A stretch of 62,298 nucleotides of DNA, taken from assembly GCA_964578625.1 (NCBI GenBank), contig CAZODQ010000009.1, forward strand, positions 1 to 62,298, written 5' to 3'. The DNA is from CAZBSE01 sp964578625 (GTDB lineage: Bacteria; Actinomycetota; Humimicrobiia; Humimicrobiales; Humimicrobiaceae). Made by a program: the position numbers and the translations under genes. The notes under the pieces are model-generated. The model was not told where the DNA came from and ran no database searches. It saw only the letters and a program-made list of their open reading frames with translations. Positions 1 through 9,498 of the stretch are shown piece by piece. Within the stretch, counting starts at the first letter, position 1. The number at the start of each line of letters is the position of its first letter.

Positions 1-2
1 TT

Positions 3-1838
3 ATGAGTTATATTTCGTTCTATAGAAAGTGGAGACCGCAGAGCTTTGATGAAATAATCGGCCAGGAATACAATATCAAGACCATTAGAAATGCAGTATC
101 CGGTAACAGGTTATCTCATTGTTATATATTTTGCGGCCCCAGAGGTACGGGCAAGACATCAACAGCCAGGATACTGGCAAAAGCCTTAAACTGTGTAAAA
201 GGTGTTACACCCGATCCCTGTAATAAATGTGAAAACTGTATAAGTATATCCAATGGCTCCAGTATGGATGTAATAGAGATCGATGCTGCTTCCAACAGGG
301 GAATAGATGAGATAAGAGACCTCAGGGAAAAAGTAAAATATCTGCCCAGTGCTCTTAGAAAAAAGGTATATATAATAGATGAAGTCCATATGCTGACCAC
401 TGAAGCTTTTAATGCACTGCTAAAGGTACTGGAAGAACCCCCGGAACATGTGATATTCATAATGGCTACTACTGAACCCAATAAGGTAATACCCACCATA
501 ATGTCCAGATGCCAGAGGTTTGATTTCTTACCCATACCTATGGGTAAGATAAAGGATAGGCTGGTAAAAATTGCAGAGAATGAAAAAATAAATATAAATG
601 ATTCAGCCCTGAACCTGATCTCCAAATATGCGGACGGCAGCCTTAGAGATGCCGATGGAATACTGGAGCAGATGGCAGCGTTTGGCGAGGATAAAATAGA
701 AGTTGCCGATGTTACTGCACTTTTAGGAATTACGGAGCTGGATATGCTGTTTGAATTTACGGATATCTTGATTGAAGAAAACCTGGACAAAGGCCTGCTT
801 CTGGTAAATAAAATAACCGGCAGCAATCAGAACCTTAAAGTATTTGTATCTGAGTTAATCGATCATCTGTATGATCTATATGTTATTAAAAATTACAGCA
901 AACCTTTTGAAATTATAAATATAAGTGAGGATTTCAAGGACAGGTATCTAGCCCAGGCGGAAAAGTTAAAAAAAGAAGAATTGGAGTTTTATATAGATCT
1001 TTTTACGGAACTGCTCAAACAGATAAAGTGGGGTGAAGGCTCAAAGGTTTTTTTCAAGTCGGCAGTTATAAAGGCAATAAATTTTATTATGCTGGACGAA
1101 AAGGATATAAAGGAAAAGACAAGGCTTATAGAAGCACAGGTGGAAAAGTTAAAAGAAGAGGTGGACAGGATAGGTTTGGCGCAGAGAGAAGGTAAGAGTA
1201 ATAAAATTCAGAAAGCAGTTACCGGAAACGGTACATATGAAAGTCAGAATGATGATTTTGATATTATTAAGAGCGATGAAATCGACGAGATGGTGAGAGG
1301 AGTTGAAATCTCGGGTAAAAGTATCGTAAGCAAGAAAAAAGCTCCTGCGCCAGGTGAGGCGCATACGGGAGTAGAAAAAAATGGTGGGGAAATCGGTGTA
1401 GTTATAAGTAATCTTGATAATATCTGTCTGAGCTTAAAAAAGAAAAAGATTTCGGTTTATGCTATGTTTACGGAAGCTTCACCTTACAGAGTAGAGGATG
1501 GTACGGTATATTTTTTACTGGATGAAAAAAAGGAATGGCATAAGGATCACTTAAATAAAAAAAGTAATGCCGAATTAATATCCGGTGTGATAAGGGAAGT
1601 CACAGGAAAGGATTTTAAAGTTATGTTTGAAACCAGCAAAAAAGCTGATAAGGACGTAACGGGCAGTAGTGGGAGGAACAAAACTTTAGAAAAAACGGTG
1701 GATGCAGGCGATGATAAGGCTGCTGTTTTAGAGAGTAAAGAAGGGAAAGATACGGATTCTGGGAGTGAAAGCAAAAAAGACGATAGTAAAGAAGATATAC
1801 TGAATTATTTTGAAAAAAAATTTGATATAAAGGAGTAA
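3..1838 (+). CDS. dnaX: DNA polymerase III subunit gamma/tau
   Basis: Clamp-loader ATPase of the replicative polymerase, acting with delta and delta' to load the sliding clamp. The AAA+ domain shows Walker A GPRGTGKT (residues 45-52), a four-cysteine zinc module (C64, C73, C76, C79), Walker B with DEVH (126-129), sensor ATTEP and the SRC arginine-finger motif (about 168-170). After about residue 390 comes a low-complexity linker, then a compact tau-like C-terminal domain (about 470-545) and a charged Lys/Asp/Glu/Ser tail. The 611 aa length is normal for a tau form. The first bases of the window precede its ATG, so its promoter and RBS are not visible. It heads the common dnaX-ybaB-recR cluster. 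Confidence 0.97.
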   Translation: MSYISFYRKWRPQSFDEIIGQEYNIKTIRNAVSGNRLSHCYIFCGPRGTGKTSTARILAKALNCVKGVTPDPCNKCENCISISNGSSMDVIEIDAASNRGIDEIRDLREKVKYLPSALRKKVYIIDEVHMLTTEAFNALLKVLEEPPEHVIFIMATTEPNKVIPTIMSRCQRFDFLPIPMGKIKDRLVKIAENEKININDSALNLISKYADGSLRDADGILEQMAAFGEDKIEVADVTALLGITELDMLFEFTDILIEENLDKGLLLVNKITGSNQNLKVFVSELIDHLYDLYVIKNYSKPFEIINISEDFKDRYLAQAEKLKKEELEFYIDLFTELLKQIKWGEGSKVFFKSAVIKAINFIMLDEKDIKEKTRLIEAQVEKLKEEVDRIGLAQREGKSNKIQKAVTGNGTYESQNDDFDIIKSDEIDEMVRGVEISGKSIVSKKKAPAPGEAHTGVEKNGGEIGVVISNLDNICLSLKKKKISVYAMFTEASPYRVEDGTVYFLLDEKKEWHKDHLNKKSNAELISGVIREVTGKDFKVMFETSKKADKDVTGSSGRNKTLEKTVDAGDDKAAVLESKEGKDTDSGSESKKDDSKEDILNYFEKKFDIKE

Positions 1839-1841
1839 AAA

Positions 1842-2156
1842 TTGGGTTTTGACTATGGAAGTATGATGAAACAGGCAAAGATTATACAGAAGAGAATGCT
1901 GGAAGCCCAGGAGGAACTTAAGAAAATGGAGTTCGAGGCTTCAGCAGGTGGGGGCGCTGTGAAGGTTAAAGTGAACGGCAGCCAGGAGGTTATGGAAGTA
2001 AAGATCAACAAGGATATGATTGATACAGGTGATATAGAAATGATTGAAGATATGGTAATGGTTGCCGTAAATGATGCTGTAAAACAATCCAAAGATGAAG
2101 TTAAAAATAAAATGTCAGCTATTACAGGGGGGATGAGTATACCCGGATTATTTTAA
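1842..2156 (+). CDS. ybaB: YbaB/EbfC family nucleoid-associated protein
   Basis: Small DNA-binding protein (104 aa) of the YbaB/EbfC family, homodimeric and nucleoid-associated in characterised members. The family pattern is clear: an N-terminal amphipathic helix rich in Gln, Lys and Glu, then a central strand region with VKVKVNG and VKINKDM, then a C-terminal helix and a Gly/Met-rich tail. The start is TTG, chosen because AAGGAG lies just upstream and overlaps the dnaX stop; the gap to dnaX is 3 nt, implying translational coupling. The dnaX-ybaB-recR order is conserved widely in bacteria. Confidence 0.93.
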   Translation: MGFDYGSMMKQAKIIQKRMLEAQEELKKMEFEASAGGGAVKVKVNGSQEVMEVKINKDMIDTGDIEMIEDMVMVAVNDAVKQSKDEVKNKMSAITGGMSIPGLF

Positions 2157-2225
2157 CACGGCACGAAATGCCGCAGTAACGCAGTAAGTTTTATTTATAA
2201 TAGTTAATCTTATTATAGATAATAA

Positions 2226-2825
2226 ATGGCTTTATATATAAAAAGTGTTGAAAATTTAATAAACGAATTCAGGAAACTTCCCGGAATAGGTCCGAAGTCT
2301 GCCAAAAGGATTGTATTTTACTTACTTAAACTTCCCAATAGCGATGTTGCAAAACTTTCACAGGCACTGGTCGAGATGAAGGAAAAAGTCAAAATCTGCA
2401 AGTCCTGTTACAATCTGACGGAAGAAGATATCTGCAGCATCTGCAAAGACCAGTCCAGGGACAAAAAAAAGATATGCATAGTGGAAGAAGTAAGTGATCT
2501 AATAATTATCGAAAAGACCGGCGAATATAGGGGACTATACCATATTCTTGGAGGACTGCTTTCTCCCATTGAAAATATCGGGCCCAGAGAGATAAGAATA
2601 CCTAAACTTTTAGAGCGTATAAAGGAAGATAATACGGAAGAGGTTATAATGGCTTTGAATCCCACTGTAGAAGGTGAAAGTACGGCTATGTATCTGAAAA
2701 AAATCTTATCTCCTCTTGGAGTTAAAATCACCAGGCTGGCAAGCGGAATTCCCGTTGGCGGAGACTTGGAGTATGCAGATGAGGTGACTATAGGAAGGGC
2801 AATCTCCGATAGAAGGGAGCTTTAA
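2226..2825 (+). CDS. recR: Recombination mediator RecR
   Basis: RecFOR-pathway protein that helps load RecA on gapped DNA. At 199 aa it is full length. It has the N-terminal helix-hairpin-helix LPGIGPKSA (18-26), a C4 zinc finger (C58, C61, C70, C73), and a Toprim domain from about residue 82 with VEEVSDL and the conserved ALNPTVEGE. The C-terminal Walker-like segment ends in LASGIPVGGDLEYAD, typical of RecR. A 69-nt gap after ybaB holds a short hairpin (CGGCA/TGCCG) without a T-run, so it is probably not a terminator and recR is likely co-transcribed. Confidence 0.96.
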   Translation: MALYIKSVENLINEFRKLPGIGPKSAKRIVFYLLKLPNSDVAKLSQALVEMKEKVKICKSCYNLTEEDICSICKDQSRDKKKICIVEEVSDLIIIEKTGEYRGLYHILGGLLSPIENIGPREIRIPKLLERIKEDNTEEVIMALNPTVEGESTAMYLKKILSPLGVKITRLASGIPVGGDLEYADEVTIGRAISDRREL

Positions 2826-2999
2826 ACAGTTTCAATACGGAAGTCAGCACAGCATATCCTGTTTTATTAAAAAAAAAAATTATATGTGTTATAATTCAGT
2901 GATTTTTGGGTTTGAAAGTTTATTTTTATATACCAATTATTGATGTTTATTTGTTAATATAATATTGTGAATTCTTACATATAAAGGAGTAAATTAGTC

Positions 3000-5900
3000 A
3001 TGAAAACCATGAAAACTATGGATGGGAATATGGCTGCAGCATATGTTGCATATGCCTTTACTGAAGTTGCGGCTATTTATCCTATTACACCTTCTTCACC
3101 CATGGGCGAGTACATTGACGAATGGGCTGCACATGGCAGGAAAAACATGTTCGGACAGGTGGTAAGTGTAAGCGAACTTCAATCCGAGGGAGGTGCATCG
3201 GGAGCAGTACATGGCTCACTTGCTGCAGGTGCTCTTACTTCGACTTTTACAGCATCCCAGGGGCTACTTCTGATGATACCCAATATGTATAAAATTTCCG
3301 GAGAGCTTCTGCCGGGCGTATTTCATGTGAGTGCCCGTACTGTTGCAACTCATGCACTTTCAATATTTGGTGACCATTCGGATGTAATGGCAGTAAGGCA
3401 GACCGGATTTGGGATACTGGCTTCCGGTTCAATACAGGAAATAATGGATATGGCAGGGGTGGCTCATTTATCTGCGATAAAGTCCAGGGTTCCTTTCCTG
3501 CATTTTTTTGATGGTTTCAGAAGTTCCCATGAGATCCAAAAAATCGAAGTAATAGATTACGGGGATTTTAAAAAACTGGTAGACATGGAGGCATTAAGAA
3601 AGTTCAGGGAAAGAGCTTTAAATCCGGAGCATCCGGTTACCAGAGGTACTGCTCAGAATCCGGATATATTTTTCCAGGCAAGAGAATCATCTAACAGTTT
3701 CTATATAAAGGCACCGGAAATAGCAGCTGATTATATGGACAAAATAAGCAAGCTGACCGGAAGAGTATACAAGCCTTTTAACTATGTAGGAGCAAAGGAC
3801 GCGGAATATATAATCATAGCCATGGGATCTGTTACGGAAACCATAGATGAAACTGTGCAGTATTTGAATAAATTAGGTGAGAAAGTGGGAGTTGTAAAAG
3901 TCCATATGTACAGGCCCTTTTCTCCGGAATTTTTATTTAAGGCGATTCCAAAGACAGTTAAAAAGATTGCTGTTCTTGACAGGACAAAGGAACCCGGGGC
4001 AACGGGTGAACCGCTTTACCTGGATGTAAGGGATGCGTATCATGATGTGGATAAGAGGCCTGTTATTATAGGCGGAAGATACGGTCTTAGTTCCAAAGAT
4101 ACAACTCCAGGCCAGATAAAAGCTGTATATGATAATTTAAAGCTTCCTAATCCTAAAAATGGGTTTACCATAGGAATAAATGATGATGTTACCCACACAT
4201 CTCTTGAAGTCAAAGATGAAATAGAGACTGCCCCCGAAGGGACTATAAGGTGCAAGTTCTGGGGTCTGGGCTCTGATGGTACGGTTGGAGCAAATAAAAA
4301 TGCAATTAAAATAATTGGTGATGATACCGACCTTTATGCTCAGGGATATTTTGCATATGATTCTAAAAAATCCGGCGGCCTTACTATATCGCACCTGAGA
4401 TTTGGAAAGAAACCTATAAAATCAACCTATCTGATAACCGATGCTGATTTTGTAGCCTGTCACAAGCAGTCTTATGTCAGGCAGTATGATCTGCTCAAAG
4501 GGCTGAAAAAAGGAGGAACTTTTGTCCTTAACTGCCAGTGGAGCCCTGAAGAACTTGAAAGGGAACTGCCGGCAGGTATTAAAAAATATTTGGCTGCAAA
4601 CAATATAGATTTCTATACTATTGATGCCACCAGCATAGCAGCCGAAATAGGGCTGGGAAGCAGGATAAACATGATCATGCAGGCTGCTTTTTTCAAGCTG
4701 GCGAAAGTCATACCAATAGATGATGCTGTAAAATATATGAAGGAAGCAATTAAAAAGACCTACGGGAAAAAAGGCGAGAAGATTGTAAAGATGAACTATC
4801 AGGCAGTTGATAAGGGTATAGAGTCACTCAGGAAGATAAAGATCCTGGAAGGCTGGAAAGATGCGGTTGAGATGCACGATACGGCTGAGACTCAGGAACC
4901 GGAATATATAAAAAATATTTTAAGAGTAATAAACAGGCAGGAGGGCGATAGCATACCTGTAAGCGCCTTTGTAGGTGTTGAGGATGGAACATTTCCCCAG
5001 GGTACTGCGGCATATGAAAAAAGAGGTATTGCAATAAATGTACCGGAATGGCAGAAAGATAATTGTATTCAGTGCAACCAGTGTTCATATGTATGCCCGC
5101 ATGCTGTTATCAGGCCAGTGCTGCTGACAGATAAGGAACTTAAGGGTGCTCCGGAGAAATTTGAGACCATTAAGGCAAAGGGTAAGGGACTTGACGGGTT
5201 TAACTACAGGGTGCAGGTAAGCACACTGGATTGTACGGGATGCGGCAATTGTGCCAATGTATGTCCGGCCAAGGAAAAGGCCCTTATAATGAAGCCCTTG
5301 AGCTCACAGCAAGTTCAGGTTGAAAACTGGAATTTTGCCGCAAAAATTCCTGTAAAGGAAAATGCCGTTCCTTCCGATACGGTCAAAGGAAGCCAGTTTA
5401 AAAAGCCGCTTTTCGAATTTTCAGGAGCATGCGGAGGATGCGGTGAGACTCCCTATGCTAAACTTGTCACGCAGCTCTTTGGCGACAGGATGCTTATCGC
5501 AAACGCCACAGGCTGTTCTTCTATATGGGGAGGTTCTGCTCCATCGGCTCCCTATACGACAAATGCCGAAGGAAAGGGACCTGCCTGGGCCAATTCCCTG
5601 TTTGAAGATAATGCTGAGTATGGATTTGGGATGGTCCTGGGCATAAAGCAGAAGCGGAATAAAATAGAAGATTGCATGAAGCAGCTTTTAGAAATGGGTA
5701 TAGATTCTACGGTAAAAGGTGCTATGAAAGAATGGATTGCCGGAAGAGAAGATGAAATGATAAGCAGGGAATCTGCTGCTAAACTATTAAAGCTGCTTGG
5801 AGCTGACCTCGGCAGTAAGGAAGCTAATGAGCTTAGGGACAGAATACTTCATTTGAAGGATTACCTGATCAAAAAATCGGTCTGGGTATTTGGAGGTGAC

Positions 5901-6524
5901 GGCTGGGCTTATGATATCGGTTACGGCGGGCTTGACCATGTCCTTGCATCGGGAGAGAACATAAATGTGCTTGTATTTGACACGGAAGTATATTCCAACA
6001 CAGGTGGTCAGTCTTCAAAAGCGACACCTATAGGAGCGGTTGCAAAATTTGCTGCTTCGGGCAAGAAGGTTAAGAAAAAAGATCTGGGGCTTATGGCCAT
6101 TACCTACGGATATGTATATGTGGCCCAGATCGCCATGGGAGCCAGCCAGAAACAGACACTCAACGCACTGCTGGAAGCTGAGAGATATAGCGGACCGTCC
6201 ATTGTAATCGCTTATTCTCCGTGTATCAATCACGGTATTTATGCCGGTATGGGGTGTTCTCAGTTGAGAGAAAAACAGGCAGTGGAAGCAGGATACTGGC
6301 ATCTTTACAGGTATAATCCCGAACTCGAAAAAGAGGGTAAAAATCCCTTTGTTCTGGACTCAAAAGAGCCTACAGAACCTTTTAAAGAATTCCTGATGGG
6401 TGAAGTAAGATACGCCTCGCTTACCAAGACCTTCCCTGAGATAGCCAAAAACCTGTTTGGTAAAGCCGAAAAGGATGCAAAAGCCAAATATGAGAAATAC
6501 CGCGCAATGGCGGAAGCCCGGTAA
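3000..6524 (+). CDS. nifJ: Pyruvate:ferredoxin (flavodoxin) oxidoreductase
   Basis: Single-chain PFOR of 1174 aa that oxidatively decarboxylates pyruvate to acetyl-CoA and reduces ferredoxin; oxygen sensitive and central to anaerobic metabolism. Domains in order: the pyruvate-binding domain I (YPITPSSPM at 27-35), domain II and the gamma/EKR-type region, two [4Fe-4S] motifs (CIQCNQCSYVCP near residue 690 and CTGCGNCANVCP near 745), then the TPP-binding domain with CGGCGETPY (near 810), GDGWAYDIGYGG and EVYSNTGGQ. The start ATG has AAAGGAG about 9 nt upstream. The 174-nt leader before it has AT-rich promoter-like stretches; the gene appears monocistronic. Confidence 0.98.
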   Translation: MKTMKTMDGNMAAAYVAYAFTEVAAIYPITPSSPMGEYIDEWAAHGRKNMFGQVVSVSELQSEGGASGAVHGSLAAGALTSTFTASQGLLLMIPNMYKISGELLPGVFHVSARTVATHALSIFGDHSDVMAVRQTGFGILASGSIQEIMDMAGVAHLSAIKSRVPFLHFFDGFRSSHEIQKIEVIDYGDFKKLVDMEALRKFRERALNPEHPVTRGTAQNPDIFFQARESSNSFYIKAPEIAADYMDKISKLTGRVYKPFNYVGAKDAEYIIIAMGSVTETIDETVQYLNKLGEKVGVVKVHMYRPFSPEFLFKAIPKTVKKIAVLDRTKEPGATGEPLYLDVRDAYHDVDKRPVIIGGRYGLSSKDTTPGQIKAVYDNLKLPNPKNGFTIGINDDVTHTSLEVKDEIETAPEGTIRCKFWGLGSDGTVGANKNAIKIIGDDTDLYAQGYFAYDSKKSGGLTISHLRFGKKPIKSTYLITDADFVACHKQSYVRQYDLLKGLKKGGTFVLNCQWSPEELERELPAGIKKYLAANNIDFYTIDATSIAAEIGLGSRINMIMQAAFFKLAKVIPIDDAVKYMKEAIKKTYGKKGEKIVKMNYQAVDKGIESLRKIKILEGWKDAVEMHDTAETQEPEYIKNILRVINRQEGDSIPVSAFVGVEDGTFPQGTAAYEKRGIAINVPEWQKDNCIQCNQCSYVCPHAVIRPVLLTDKELKGAPEKFETIKAKGKGLDGFNYRVQVSTLDCTGCGNCANVCPAKEKALIMKPLSSQQVQVENWNFAAKIPVKENAVPSDTVKGSQFKKPLFEFSGACGGCGETPYAKLVTQLFGDRMLIANATGCSSIWGGSAPSAPYTTNAEGKGPAWANSLFEDNAEYGFGMVLGIKQKRNKIEDCMKQLLEMGIDSTVKGAMKEWIAGREDEMISRESAAKLLKLLGADLGSKEANELRDRILHLKDYLIKKSVWVFGGDGWAYDIGYGGLDHVLASGENINVLVFDTEVYSNTGGQSSKATPIGAVAKFAASGKKVKKKDLGLMAITYGYVYVAQIAMGASQKQTLNALLEAERYSGPSIVIAYSPCINHGIYAGMGCSQLREKQAVEAGYWHLYRYNPELEKEGKNPFVLDSKEPTEPFKEFLMGEVRYASLTKTFPEIAKNLFGKAEKDAKAKYEKYRAMAEAR

Positions 6525-6573
6525 AGCACCGTCTGAAGGCAGGCGCTTAAAAGAACATTGACTTGATCTAAGG

Positions 6574-7797
6574 ATGAAAGATAAGGAAAATATAATTGTC
6601 TTAAAGTTCGGTGGGACTTCTGTTGGTAATGAAGAAAGGATAAAATCAGTTGCCGAAATAATTATAAAAACCAAACTTGAGGGTAAAAGTGTAGTGGTTG
6701 CAGTATCGGCAATGGGCAATACGACTGACAGGCTGATCGAACTTGCAGGGAAAATTTCTTCCGTTCCATCCGAAAGAGAGATGGATATGCTTCTTTCAAC
6801 AGGCGAGCAGGTATCAAGTGCCCTTCTGGCTATGGCTGTCAGTAAAAAAGGATATGACTGCATATCACTGACCGGAGAGCAGGCAGGGATACTGACTGAT
6901 GACGTCTATTCAAATGCTAAGATTCTTAATATTAAAACAGACAGGATGTTTAAGGAACTTAAGAATGGCAGGATAGTGATTGTAGCAGGCTTTCAGGGTG
7001 TTAACGTCCGGGGTGATATTACAACACTGGGAAGAGGCGGTTCAGACACCACCGCAGTCGCTTTAGCTTCGGCACTTAAGGCAAATTATTGTGAGATATA
7101 CACTGATGTTGACGGTGTTTATTCTGCTGATCCAGATATGGTAGACAATCCAGCCAAACTGAAGTCGCTTTCTTATGATGAGATGATGGAGCTTGCGTCT
7201 TCCGGAGCCAAAGTAATACATTTGAGAGCTGTTGAGTTTGCAAAGAAACATAATGTGGTAATACATATTAGGTCAAGTTTTAATGATATTGAAGGGACAT
7301 GGGTTATGGATGATTATAAAAAAGATGACAGAATGGAAAGGCCTTTTGTTACCGGAGTGACTTATGATATAGGTGAGGTAAAGATATCCATTTTTGGCCT
7401 GGAGGACAGGCCGGGTGTCGCTGCAGATCTTTTCGGTAAATTTGCAGATGAAAATATAAATGTGGATCTGATCGTACAGAATGTCAGCGAGAAGAACCTT
7501 GCTGCTATCTCGTTTACCATAAAGGATAAAGATCTGAATGCAGCAAAGAAAGTCTTAAACGGGCTGAAGAATATACGGGTAAGTATAGATAACGATATAG
7601 CCAAGGTATCCATTGTAGGTGCCGGAATGCAGACTCATCCCGGTGTAGCAGCCAGGATGTTTAAAGTGCTTGCCGGTAAGAATATAAATATTGAGATGAT
7701 AAGCACCTCTCCCATAAGGATCTCATGTGTGGTCAAAAAAAGCAGGATAAAAGAAGCAGTAAAGGCACTGCACAGCAGTTTTGAACTGGAAAAATAA
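6574..7797 (+). CDS. lysC: Aspartate kinase
   Basis: Phosphorylates aspartate, the first step toward Lys, Thr, Met and diaminopimelate. The kinase domain opens with KFGGTSVG (11-18) and contains GRGGSDTTAVALA and the TDVDGVYSADP segment. Two ACT domains follow (about 265-335 and 340-407), the usual site of feedback inhibition by lysine and/or threonine. At 407 aa it is the monofunctional class, without a homoserine dehydrogenase fusion. The next gene is aspartate-semialdehyde dehydrogenase, the following step, 156 nt downstream. The RBS is weak (AAGGA just before the ATG). Confidence 0.96.
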   Translation: MKDKENIIVLKFGGTSVGNEERIKSVAEIIIKTKLEGKSVVVAVSAMGNTTDRLIELAGKISSVPSEREMDMLLSTGEQVSSALLAMAVSKKGYDCISLTGEQAGILTDDVYSNAKILNIKTDRMFKELKNGRIVIVAGFQGVNVRGDITTLGRGGSDTTAVALASALKANYCEIYTDVDGVYSADPDMVDNPAKLKSLSYDEMMELASSGAKVIHLRAVEFAKKHNVVIHIRSSFNDIEGTWVMDDYKKDDRMERPFVTGVTYDIGEVKISIFGLEDRPGVAADLFGKFADENINVDLIVQNVSEKNLAAISFTIKDKDLNAAKKVLNGLKNIRVSIDNDIAKVSIVGAGMQTHPGVAARMFKVLAGKNINIEMISTSPIRISCVVKKSRIKEAVKALHSSFELEK

Positions 7798-7953
7798 TAA
7801 CCTGGAATAAATATTTACGGCTTGCGGCAGATAAAAATCTTTCGCTAAATTCTAACTTGTATTTATACTGATATTGTTTTAATATATCCCACATCTATTT
7901 TATGGCTTCATTCTGCTATTAAATTTATTAATATTATAAAGGTGGTGAGGCAA

Positions 7954-8979
7954 ATGAACTTAAAAGAATATAATGTAGCTGTAGCAGGAGCGACTGGAGC
8001 AGTTGGAAAAGTCTTTCTTTCCATACTGGAGGAGCGGAAATTCCCTGTAAAGAATCTTACTCCTCTTGCCTCACACCGGTCAGCAGGAAAGAAAATTATA
8101 TTCAGAGGCCAGGAGCTGGAAGTAAAGGAACTAAAAAAGGATTCTTTTAAAGATGTGGAAATAGCGCTGTTTTCTGCAGGTGCCTCGACTTCAAGGGAAT
8201 TTGCAAAATATGCAGTGGAAAGCGGTGCAGTGGTGATAGATAACAGCAGCGCGTTTAGAATGGAAAAAGACGTTCCTCTGGTTGTTCCTGAGGTTAACAG
8301 GTCTAAAGTATTTGAACATAAAGGTATTATAGCCAATCCTAATTGCTCGACTATAATAATGGTTGTCGTTCTAAAACCGATTTATGATATTTCACCGATA
8401 AAAAGGATAATTGCTTCAACTTACCAGTCTGTTTCGGGTGCTGGTGCCAGGGCCATAGCTGAATTGGAAGACCAGTCAAGAGAGATAATATGCAGAGGTA
8501 AAAAGGATGTTAGATGTGAAGTTTTTCCTGTTCAGATAGCATTCAATGTTATCCCGCATATTGATATATTCCTTGATAACGGTTATACAAAGGAAGAAAT
8601 GAAACTGGTCTATGAGACCCGAAAAATCATTGGTGACGATAATATAAGGATTGCAGCCACTGCGGTAAGGGTCCCGGTCTTTACTTCTCACTCGGAATCT
8701 GTGAGCATTGAAACTGAAGATAAGATAGAACTTGATGCGGTAAGAGATGCACTTTCAAGAGCTGAAGGAGTAGTGGTAAAAGATGATTTTAAAAGTGCCG
8801 TATATCCTACTGCTCTTGATTCATCGGACAAGGACAGCGTCTTCGTAGGCAGAATAAGGGAAGATATATCTTTAAAAAACGGGATCAATATGTGGATCGT
8901 AGGCGACCAGCTGAGAAAAGGGGCAGCTCTTAATGCTATACAGATCGCCGAGGAATTGATCGGCAGCGGAGGAAAATAG
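7954..8979 (+). CDS. asd: Aspartate-semialdehyde dehydrogenase
   Basis: Reduces aspartyl phosphate to the semialdehyde, downstream of the adjacent aspartokinase. The Rossmann motif GATGAVG (12-18) binds NADP. The catalytic cysteine sits in NPNCSTI (C131), and the conserved histidine in RVPVFTSHSES (about 244). The end carries the family motif LRKGAALNAIQIAE. An in-frame GTG lies 12 nt upstream, but it is part of the AAAGGTGGTGAGG ribosome-binding stretch, so the ATG is preferred, giving 341 aa. An AT-rich 156-nt gap separates it from lysC and may hold its own promoter. Confidence 0.95.
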   Translation: MNLKEYNVAVAGATGAVGKVFLSILEERKFPVKNLTPLASHRSAGKKIIFRGQELEVKELKKDSFKDVEIALFSAGASTSREFAKYAVESGAVVIDNSSAFRMEKDVPLVVPEVNRSKVFEHKGIIANPNCSTIIMVVVLKPIYDISPIKRIIASTYQSVSGAGARAIAELEDQSREIICRGKKDVRCEVFPVQIAFNVIPHIDIFLDNGYTKEEMKLVYETRKIIGDDNIRIAATAVRVPVFTSHSESVSIETEDKIELDAVRDALSRAEGVVVKDDFKSAVYPTALDSSDKDSVFVGRIREDISLKNGINMWIVGDQLRKGAALNAIQIAEELIGSGGK

Positions 8980-9024
8980 GGAAAGTCACCCTTTGGTAGT
9001 GCTTATCATATAAGGTAAATATCA

Positions 9025-9498
9025 ATGATAGTTAAAGAAGTAATAATTGAAGGAATTCCTGTAACTTTTTTATATATCGATATCAATTCACAGTATTATA
9101 AGGATGCCGTTGCTCTGCGTTTTTCTGTTTTTTATAAAGAATTTGAGCTTGATATAAATGTTATAAACGACAATTATGAGAGCAGCAGCATCCATCTGGC
9201 CGCAATTGCAAATGGAAAAGTAATAGGATTCGGAAGATTGTCATTTAACAGCAGTACTGCACGGATATCTCAGATGGCTGTAAGCAGAGAAATGAGGGGC
9301 AGGGGAATCGGCAGCCACCTGATGGATATATTTATTGACAGGTCAAAACAGGAAGGATACCGGACTATATACCTGAATTCACGGTTGGATGCGGTACCTT
9401 TTTACCGGAAGTTTGGTTTTGAAACTGTGGGGGACGAGTTCCCGTCAAAAAGGACCGGACTTACTCATATTCGTATGGAGAAGCAGCTTAAGAGTTAA
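9025..9498 (+). CDS. GNAT family N-acetyltransferase
   Basis: Predicted acetyl-CoA-dependent N-acetyltransferase of 157 aa. The GNAT core is intact: strand segment ISQMAVSREMRGRGIG with the acetyl-CoA pyrophosphate-binding R-x-x-G-x-G loop, followed by AVPFYRKFGFETVG, the usual motif B. The substrate is not predictable from sequence; the ElaA-like or YjcF-like subgroup is possible. It lies 45 nt after asd on the same strand, and its 3' end overlaps convergent rarA by 4 nt, a tight arrangement that argues both are real. Confidence 0.88.
   Translation: MIVKEVIIEGIPVTFLYIDINSQYYKDAVALRFSVFYKEFELDINVINDNYESSSIHLAAIANGKVIGFGRLSFNSSTARISQMAVSREMRGRGIGSHLMDIFIDRSKQEGYRTIYLNSRLDAVPFYRKFGFETVGDEFPSKRTGLTHIRMEKQLKS

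Noticed and set aside
122..826. 234-codon reading on the minus strand inside dnaX
   Set aside because: It is fully covered by the strongly supported dnaX frame, shows no family pattern and has unnatural Ser/Ile-rich content.
7942..7953. Longer GTG start of asd
   Set aside because: It falls within the ribosome-binding stretch of the ATG start, and Asd proteins begin close to the ATG.
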